A DNA stretch of 64,000 nucleotides, taken from NCBI GenBank assembly GCA_015847255.1, contig JADLZK010010457.1:186001-250000 (forward strand), in the 5' to 3' direction. The notes under the pieces are model-generated. The model did no database searches and was not told the DNA's origin. It worked only from the letters and a program-made list of their open reading frames with translations. This DNA is from Hyparrhenia diplandra (lineage: Eukaryota; Streptophyta; Magnoliopsida; Poales; Poaceae). Within the stretch, counting starts at the first letter, position 1. Every line of letters starts with the position of its first letter. Shown one piece after another: positions 56,950 through 64,000 of the stretch. The translations under genes and the position numbers were made by a program.

Positions 56950-58432
56950 CTAGTTTCACTTGCAAAGCGTGCCCGTGCGTTGCAAGTTGGGGAAAAAAAA
57001 ATCTAATGTATTCCATGTTTATTAACATTTTACCTTTTTATTGTCCGAGCTAAATACGTGGTCTTTTTAGAGTCTTTTTTTTTTTTTTCTCAAATACGCA
57101 AAAGACTTGCGTATCTTTGTATTTAAGAAGAGTTTTTACACCTTGCGCTTTCGCGCATTCCTGAGAGTTAGGATATTACATGATGCGTCACTCCCAAACC
57201 TTTCCTCCTAAGTGGACTACTCCGTGTGGACTACTCACGGATTAGACAACCTAGATTCTGGCGCACCAGCGCGGATCCATGGATCGGCGGTGGCGCTCAT
57301 GAGCGGGTGTCGACGCCTGTGAGGCCATCGTGGGTGTCGCGAGGTCGGGGAAGTGCTCCGCGAGCGACTTCGGCGTCCGAGTCAGCGGGGTCGTCGCCCG
57401 ATCTTTTCAGAGTTCTGAATCAGAAGAGTTGGTGATTGAGTTATTGATATTTTTTTTATTTGCTTCTGAACGAAGCGTGCTCCTCTCGGGGTTCACAAAC
57501 CCTGACAGCACAACAACCCCCGTCCTACGCAGATGTATGAAATCAACAATACAGAACGGTATTGCATTATATCTGATTGTAGCTGTGGTCAGTAGATAGG
57601 TACCAAAAGTTCAGAGAAATCAAGGTACCAAAAGTTTAGAGAAATCAGGCCCTTTCTGAGCCTTCTGGGAGGTGCCTGCATGTTTCTTCTTGCTTGAATC
57701 GTCGTCTCCATCTTTAGAAGAACCCATCCAAGACGGGAGGCTTCTCTTGGAACCGGACATTTTATTGGGATGCCGAACTGTACCACTCGATCTGTTGTCA
57801 TATCTTAATTTAAAGTTGTATATATGGTGTCAACTGAGAAAGACCGATCTCGTGCGCACTGAACAACACCCATGTACACCCGATAATTTGCCAAAGAAAA
57901 AACGAATTTAGTAAGCATAATACATTTATACACTTAAACTTGCAATTAGATCGGATCCAATTACAGATAGCCAAATAGCGTAGGTGCTCGGTTTCGCACA
58001 GCGGAGCAGGAAGGGAACGAAGGGGCCGGCATACCTCGTGGGTGCTCATTGCTGCCGAAGGACGCGACGAAGAACTGGGCACCTGGTGTAGGGCGGCGGT
58101 ATCACAGTTGTCGCCGAGGGAGAGAACGCGGAGAGAACGGCGGCAGCGATTACGCAGTCGGGGCTGTTCGGCCCAGTGGAAGCGCACCCGCCAGGGACAT
58201 GGACCCGATCTTTTTTTTTTTTTTATCTGTATGTGTGCGTATAGTATGTGTGCGTATTGTGTCCATTCGTGATCCAGCTTCCTAATATCTGCCCCGGCGA
58301 GCGTGGAATCCTAATTGTTTAGGTGAACTGGGCAGCAGCGAGGAATCCTAATTCTACACGTGAACTGGGCAGGCAAAAAAAAAAAAAAAAAGGTGGACAA
58401 GAAATTTTTCTCTCTTTATTAGTAGGTATAGA
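56950..58432 (-). mobile_element. Helitron, non-autonomous, 1.48 kb
   Basis: On the minus strand it starts TCTATACCTACTAATAAAGA (58432) after an A and ends CTAG (56950) before a T. A perfect 8-bp stem, ACTTGCAA...TTGCAAGT (56958-56987 on plus), lies 4-5 bases before the terminus. No RepHel sequence is present. GC-rich patches at 57230-57410 and 57990-58200 look like captured gene pieces. A 24-bp tandem pair (GGTACCAAAAGTTxAGAGAA) lies at 57600-57648. Confidence 0.85.
57990..58187 (-). pseudogene. Captured first-exon-like fragment in Helitron
   Basis: Minus-strand frame from 58187 (MRFHWAEQPRLRNRCRRSLR) includes a later ATG at about 58050, MSTHE, followed directly by a strong donor-like GAG|GTATGCC. 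GC-rich leader, short exon and donor together look like a captured promoter/first exon of a host gene transcribed in the Helitron direction. The gene of origin is not recognised. Confidence 0.3.
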
Positions 58433-58679
58433 TTTGTGCTTAGTTGACGAGTTCCGACTACTGTTAGTGTATTATTGTGCCAATATAGCTTTGTGCTGCT
58501 GACAATCATTTTTGCCATGTTATGAACATATATTTATGATTCTATATTCCATTTTAGAAAAAAAAAACAAATGATTCTAACTAGTTAGCCCTCATACAAT
58601 TTGTTTTGTTCCGTGTGCCTGATCAATTTTGATACCGTACAAGTAAATTGACCGCTCTCAAGTCTCGAAGCATTGTGTT

Positions 58680-59295
58680 AAGAATAGAAATGACAATCAG
58701 GCCTCATAATCCTATATATTTGGGATACTGTTGCCTGGAGGTGGGACTTGCTATGCCGTGCGGCACGCGACCGCGATACTCTCGTGCCGTGCGGCCGGTC
58801 GTGCCCTCTAGGCACGCGAGGCACGTCGGGCCGTGCTGACACGCACGCGATAAATCTTTTCTTTGGCACAAAAGCGGCCCATGGCACACCCTTCGGGTCA
58901 TGCCTGCCCAAGCATGGCCTCGCAAAAATATCTCTGCTAGTTTTTAATTTTCGTGATATAAAAAATGTACATCTTGTGTGTAATATTTTCATGAAAGTTT
59001 TCATTATTTTCATAATCTTTTCAAGAATTAGATGAGAGGTGGTGCAGTAAATGCTAGAAAATTGCATTCTAGAGTTGTAGATGTGTCTACGTGCCATTTT
59101 CATGCTGTGCCGGCCCAAGCACGGCTCTAAAAGCAGGCCAAACCATCTAGCCCGCTGTGCCGAGATCCTAGGCGTGGCACAGCTATGTTCGTGTCATGTC
59201 AGCATGTCCCAAAATATTTCGTGCCGTACCGTGCTAAAAATAGGGCTATGACCCACCCTCAAATGGCCTGGCCTAAGTCCTAGCTCTACTGTTGC
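58680..59295. mobile_element. Possible hAT-related non-autonomous element
   Basis: GTGCCGTGCGG, GGCACGCGAGGCACG and CAAGCATGG at 58755-58920, and the inverted style GTGCCGGCCCAAGCACGG, GTGCCGTACCGTGC at 59105-59240 resemble the subterminal GCACGG arrays of the hAT at 17335-20935. Between them is AT-rich DNA. I could not fix TIRs or an 8-bp duplication, so this is a guess from motif content. Confidence 0.35.
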
Positions 59296-59339
59296 CCCTT
59301 GTCCAGACCAACACCGCCGTACAAGCAACACAACGAGAG

Positions 59340-59757
59340 GCCTCTTTTTATACAAGACGGGGACTTTAATTAACCCCCGTGGCTGGTTGGTTGGTACTAC
59401 AACGTGGCAACCACTACATTACTAGGATGCTTGCTTTGCACTGTGAGTCACTAGTGTGCATGCAAGTTATTAGGAAAAAATATTAGTCTTCTGAACTGAA
59501 TCAAAACAACAAGACAACAATCGTGGCAACTAATAAAACAGGTGGTCAAGACGACTGCAAATTTTTTCTTTGTGTTACCATTGTTTTGTCACTATTATCT
59601 GGGCCGCGAGTAAGTCTACAAGACCATTATGTACTAATGCCTCCTGCAACAAGTCGAAAAAAAAAAAATGCCTCCTGCAACATGTGTATAATGATCTATG
59701 TAACTGTTTAACATTATGGAAGTTTGAAACTATTACATTTGTAATACATTACGACCT
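59340..59757 (+). repeat. Duplicated host block, segment A copy 2
   Basis: Matches 13024-13530 from GAGGCCTCTTTTTATAC to CATTACATTTGTAATACATT. It ends where the LINE tail begins. It contains a small local repeat, TGCCTCCTGCAACA, on either side of an A-tract near 59640-59680. Confidence 0.8.
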
Positions 59758-60379
59758 TTGTTTTTTGAGACCACGCCGTTGCGCGTTTTTCATTAAGTAG
59801 AGGAAAGTTCAAACAAGTAACAAGATGCAACGGTAACCAAACGATTACTGAGGCGCAAACCTAACTATTATTGGATACACTAACTAGGATTACATTTTGA
59901 AACAATTAGCTACTACAAACAAGCAGACCCTAGAGACCCGCCCGGCCAACAATTCGGGCGAGGTGCCCGTTGCCAGCCCCGCACCAAGCGGCGGCCTCCT
60001 CCTTCATGGCGCCGCGAGCTGCATGGTAGAAACGGCCGCGTCGTCGAACGTCCTGGTGTTCTACTCCTTCCAAAGAAGCCACCCAATTAGAAAGAACATG
60101 GAGTCGAAAACCACGACGGAGAGCCTTGGGCAGCTTCTTCCGAGAGCCGGCCACCAAACCATGAAACCTTCCTCCGCAGCCACGACGATGGTCGGAGGTG
60201 TAGTCCGGAGAGGATGATGTGCCAAACTTCCCTCGCTGTAGGGACAACCGAGAAGCAAGTGGTCGATAGTCTCCGGCGCCTGGTCGCGAGAAGATGCAAT
60301 GTGTTAGAGTCCCCGCAAACCATTACGTTGGACGGCGATCAGCCGTCAACATCCATCGTGCATCGCCCGGCCGGAAGAA

Positions 60380-61865
60380 GGGAGAACTAGGTGGAAGGCC
60401 ACGAAAAATTGTTGTCTTAGGTATTGGACCCTTTTTTTTTCTGAATTTGGGTGAAAGGCCTTGAACAAAATTTTTTATTAGCTGGAAGGCCTTCCGTCCA
60501 TTCCGTGAGGGAAGTCTGTTTGTTTTGGTACTGTAGCTCGGCGAATAGACAATTATGCCCCTCCCTTCCCATTCACATGCGAGGCAGGGCGAGAGCGCCG
60601 ACTGAACCGTGACTTTCTCGTTCGTTGGCGTGAGGGTGGAAAAAAAGCCGACGACGCGGCATGGCCGACGCGCGCCCGCCGGGCGACACCAGGACTGGAT
60701 CGGCCCCCCACCGATCCGCTGTTCCCCCCGGTGGAGTCGACTCCTTGCGCCCGTCCGTCTCCCCGACGCCGGCCCGGTGGCGCTAAATATGCTTTCGTGG
60801 GCGCGGGCGGGCGGGCTGGCACCCCCGGCGCACGACGCTAGGGAGGCGCGGGCCAGCACCCCCCGGCGGGGACCAGCGACTGTCCTCCCCAGTCCCCAGC
60901 ACCAACGGCTTCCTCACCATGTGTCGTTGACTCATCGCTGCCCATGGAGAGCCCTTGCCTCCAACAACTGCTAATACCCTCATATTCGCAGATCCATATC
61001 AGCATCGGCCGGCCGTCGCAGATCCAGATCATCTTCGCAGACACCCTCGATTCCCTCGAATCGGATGGCAGACCCGATGGCGGAGCGGCCTCCGTCGCGC
61101 GCTGGTAGTCCAGCGGTGGCGCAGCAAGCAGTGTAGTATTTGATTTTGTTCTTGTGATGGGATTACCGATGAACAAGTTAGCAATGTATTTGATTTTCTT
61201 TTCTTGCTGGTCACTGTTGCAAAGCATAAGTTACGGTAATTCCTTCTAATTGTAGTGCAGATTCTCGTAAATGAATTTCTTTGTTCAGATTCTCATAAAT
61301 CTCCTAAATATTTCTTAGTGTAGATTCTTGTAAATATTTCATAGTACAGATTTTCGTAAATACTTCTTCAAATTCTGCAGATTCTCGTAAATATTTGCAA
61401 ATGCAAAATCTCACAAATATTTCTTACGTAATGCAAATTCTTGTAAATATTTGGTAATGCAAAGTTCACAATAGTTATCTAGGGTCATTAATTACTGCAA
61501 TTACCTGCACCATTGACCACGCATGCATGCCGCTGGAAGAAGGAAAGCAGTAACGTCAACGTCGTCAAGTGCTGGCCGGCTGGATCCGATGGTCATCATG
61601 GTGCGGTCGGTCGACCTGGCTACAGAATGAGATATTTTGTAGCCAGCTACGTATCTATACTCTCCCATAATATTCTGTTATTTATCTTTTTTTATATGGG
61701 GTAAATTGGTCTTTTTATCAACTACTTAACACCCTCAAGTGCTCCAAATGGACGGAAGCCCTTCCAGCTAACAAAATTTTGTTTAGAGGCCTTTCACCCA
61801 AATTAAAAAAAAAGGGTCCAATACCTAAAGCAACAATTTTTCAGGGCCTTCCACCTAATTGTCCC
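60380..61865. mobile_element. Mutator-like element with long TIRs, Pack-MULE candidate
   Basis: TIRs at 60380-60502 and 61747-61865 (about 120 bp, roughly 90 percent alike) begin GGGAGAACTAGGTGGAAGG and GGGACAATTAGGTGGAAGG. The flanks share GAAGAA (60374-60379; 61866-61871) inside a GAA-rich LINE sequence, so a full 9-bp duplication is possible but not proven. The 1.24 kb interior has no transposase. It holds a GC-rich, gene-like part (60590-61140) and a part with repeated CAGATTCTxGTAAAT and AAATATTT motifs (61255-61465). Confidence 0.8.
60609..60974 (+). pseudogene. GC-rich gene-like cargo of the Mutator-like element
   Basis: A 121-codon plus frame and a 178-codon minus frame (60859-60323) overlap in DNA with very high GC, unlike the AT-rich remainder of the element. 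The plus frame includes a KKPTTRHGRRAPAGRHQDW stretch and the minus frame EHSIFSATGPASGR-type sequence; neither is recognisable. Pack-MULEs typically pick up GC-rich 5' ends of genes, which fits. Strand of the captured gene is undecided. Confidence 0.3.
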
Positions 61866-64000
61866 GAAGAAGAAGCGCACTCTAGGAGGCGCGGTGACCT
61901 TCCGTGAGCTGTCGTGCACCAAGGACCGGGGAGCATCCGAGGAACATGGCCCCGTAAGCCGAGGCCACGAGTAGGTGCGGTCAGCAGAGAACTTCCATTC
62001 AAAGACGTCCGGCTGGTCCGAGAGTTGCACTAGATCCAGCATGTCGCAAAGGACATCAAATTCAGCCAGCGGGGGCAGTAGATAGACCCCCTCTGATGTG
62101 GAGCACCCAGGAGTCATCCTGCAGGGCCTGAGCCACACTCGTCCCCCACCTCCGAGAGCTGACTGCTGCGAACACCATCGGCGCAATGGAGCGGATGCAT
62201 GCTCCATCAATCCAGCAGTCAGTCCAGAAAAGCGTCGATTCCCCGTTGCCCAGCCTGATGCGGGTCGCAGCTTGGAAGAGCACGAGGGCATCATGCTCGG
62301 TGGTCGCCGGCCGCTAGCTAGCGCGCGGCGATCACTCAGACCCAGCGGCGTGCGTAGGGCAATGCCCACTCTCCCTTGGTCCGAGATCCCAAGGCCTCCT
62401 AGGTATTTCGGGCTACACACCATAGGCCAAGCCACTTTGCACTCGCCACCTGCCACGGCATCACTCCCGCCCGGATGAATGCACAGCCGGAGCCTATCAA
62501 TGGCAACGCGAATGGCCCATGGCGAGACAAAGGGCAATAGAGTTGTGAATGGGAATGGCCGAAAGGGTTGCCTTCACCAAGGTTGTCCGACCTACCACAT
62601 TGAGCAGGTTACCCTTCCAACCCGGGATGCGTGCCGCCACTTTGTCAATCAAATATTGTTCGTCGGAACGCTTCAGCTTTTGATCGATAAGGGGATCCTC
62701 AAGTAGCGGCATGGGAAGTCTTTGCACATGACAAGCCGACACCTCACGAATGCGTTCCAAGTGTTCACCTCGCGGTGCATGGGCGTTGCAACACTTTTCG
62801 TCGAGGATGGAGAAGAGCCCGACGCCAGCCCAAAGATGGCAAGCACGGCCGTGGCGACACGCAAAGCTTCTCTCATCCCGACAAAACATGGCGATGTCAT
62901 CAGCATAAAAGCCCGACCACGTGTCCCGGCGTAATCGTAAGGGGTGAGGAAACCGCCGCTGCTTTCGGCCAGCCAAGCAATAGATGGTTAAGCACCTCCA
63001 TGGCGAGCACGAACAGCAGGGGTGAGAGGGGGTCTCCCTGCCGCAGGCCATGGGTGTGGCAGACGCGACGACCAGGCCGGCCGTTGAGCAGAATTTTGGT
63101 GCTAGCCGAAGATAAGACAGCTGAGATCCAATTACGCCATCTCCTGCCAAAGCCCACGTGCTGAAGCACGTCCAGGAGAAAAGGCCAGGCCACTATATCA
63201 AACGCTTTTGCAATGTCAATTTTTAGCAGAATACAGGGTTGCTTGCTAGCATGGATCGGCCTGGAAGAGATTTGAACTTCTCTAAAATTGTCATGAATGC
63301 TGCGTCCCTTGATGAATGCCGACTGATTTTTAAGCACCAATCGATCCGTGACCAAAGCCAGGCGGCTGGCTAAACATTTGGTGACAAGTTTGCCAAAGCT
63401 GTGAATAAGACTGATAGGATGGTAGTCACGGATTTCCTCGGGGTGATCAACTTTCTTGAGCAAGACCATGAACGCATCATTCAGGTGATGGAAGCTCCTA
63501 AAATCCTGGGCCCAAAAAGCATTGAACGCATTCATCACATCAGTTTTGATAATGGCCCATACGAGACTTGTAGAACAGACCCGTAAAACCATCAGGGCCT
63601 GGAGCCCGCTAATTAGGAAGTTCCCTGACCACCTCCAAGACCTCTGATTCAGAAAAAAGATTCTCCAAGCCATCAAGCTCAATAGATGGCAGCCCAATAA
63701 TGGACAAGTCAAGACCCCTTGATCGGGCTAAAATTAGCTCCCAAGATGGTACTGTAATGCTCAAATAAAGCAGTGGCCATGGACTCATCCGTCACCACCT
63801 GAGTGCCGTGCACACGCAGGGTGTCAATCCTATTCCTCCTCGATCGATGGCACGCTTGCAGGTGGTAAAAAACGAAAGTGTTCGTCGCCCTCGGCGGGAA
63901 CCGCCGGGCGCCGATTTGGCCGGCGAAGCGATCGCGAAAGCGAAGTTGAGGCGAGGCCCAAAGATTGAGTGCAGCCCATAGCTCAGACTCCCAGGGGTCA

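Larger units (their letters stand above)
59758..64000 (-). mobile_element. Second L1-type LINE, 5' end beyond window
   Basis: The minus-strand 3' end is at 59758 (plus TTTGTTTTTTGAGACCACGC). ORF2 runs through the rest of the window with reverse transcriptase and zinc-binding regions; ORF1 and the endonuclease lie outside. A 1.5 kb DNA transposon is inserted at 60380-61865. Sequence is more GC-rich than the LINE at 21708-28060 and belongs to a different family. Confidence 0.85.
59930..64000 (-). pseudogene. LINE ORF2 (reverse transcriptase, zf-RVT), interrupted
   Basis: From right to left on the minus strand: DAFMVLLKKVDHPEEIRDYH then PISLIHSFGKLVTKCLASRL (63470-63360), AFIKGRSIHDNF (63310), CILLKIDIAKAFDIVAWPFL (63230), GLRQGDPLSPLLFVLAMEVL (63040), YADDIAMFCRDE (62905, catalytic YADD), PGWKGNLLNVVGRTTLVKAT (62615), VAWPMVCSPKYLGGLGISDQ (62430), PDVFEWKFSADRTYSW (62010). 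After the inserted transposon, TIDHLLLGCPY-type zinc-binding sequence with REVWHIILSGLH (60270-60200) continues to about 59930. Frames change near 62900, 62500 and elsewhere. The coding frame can be followed across the insertion point, so the transposon arrived after the LINE. Confidence 0.85.

Overview
The window looks like transposon-dense nuclear DNA from a grass, probably a large-genome pooid relative. The evidence is grass-type Ty3 LTR families, a CACTA element with CACTACAAGAAA ends, a Stowaway MITE with CTCCCTCCG ends, L1-type LINEs with CCHC gag-like ORF1s, Helitrons ending in CTAG, and fragments of a CC-NBS-LRR (NLR) gene of the cereal type. I see no intact host gene, rRNA, functional tRNA or CRISPR array. 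The species assignment is inference.

Layout. 1-3231: a long LTR (minus) carrying a complete SINE. 3232-7285: a Tat-like Ty3 fragment (minus) with PBS and LTR. 7286-10330: an Athila-like LTR, gag and a duplicated leader (plus). 10331-13023: a small LTR element (minus) with a vestigial 3' LTR. 13024-21707: an old duplicated host block holding an NLR MHD-region fragment, a tandem repeat, a Stowaway MITE, a decayed hAT transposon and a LINE zinc-finger scrap. 21708-40018: an 18.3 kb composite insertion flanked by a perfect 12-bp duplication, built from an L1-type LINE, a Ty3 3' end, a Helitron and a complete nested non-autonomous Athila-like element. 40031-40176 and 52847-53330: a second copy of the host block, split by a 12.67 kb CACTA element (40177-52846). 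53400-54590: 5' UTR, coiled-coil exon and possible LRR scrap of a broken NLR gene. 54600-55435: AT-rich repeats invaded by a 5'-truncated SINE of the same family as the first one. 56950-58432: a second Helitron. 59370-59757: another host-block segment. 59758-64000: a second LINE, interrupted by a 1.5 kb Mutator-like element with 120-bp inverted repeats and GC-rich, gene-like cargo.

How it fits together. The non-repetitive substrate appears to be a duplicated NLR neighbourhood. Its copies can be recognised because segments near 13.1-14.6 kb recur near 21.0-21.7, 40.0, 52.9-53.3, 54.4 and 59.4-59.8 kb. Each copy was invaded by different elements, so one copy gives the empty site for insertions in another. 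Nearly every coding region is frame-shifted. Differences between the paired LTRs are largely single-base homopolymer indels, so some breaks may be sequence error rather than decay. I found no convincing new biological system. The most useful leads are the 18 kb composite insertion, the Pack-MULE candidate, the two Helitrons, the CACTA-borne zinc-finger fragment and the conserved acidic ORF beside the NLR pieces.
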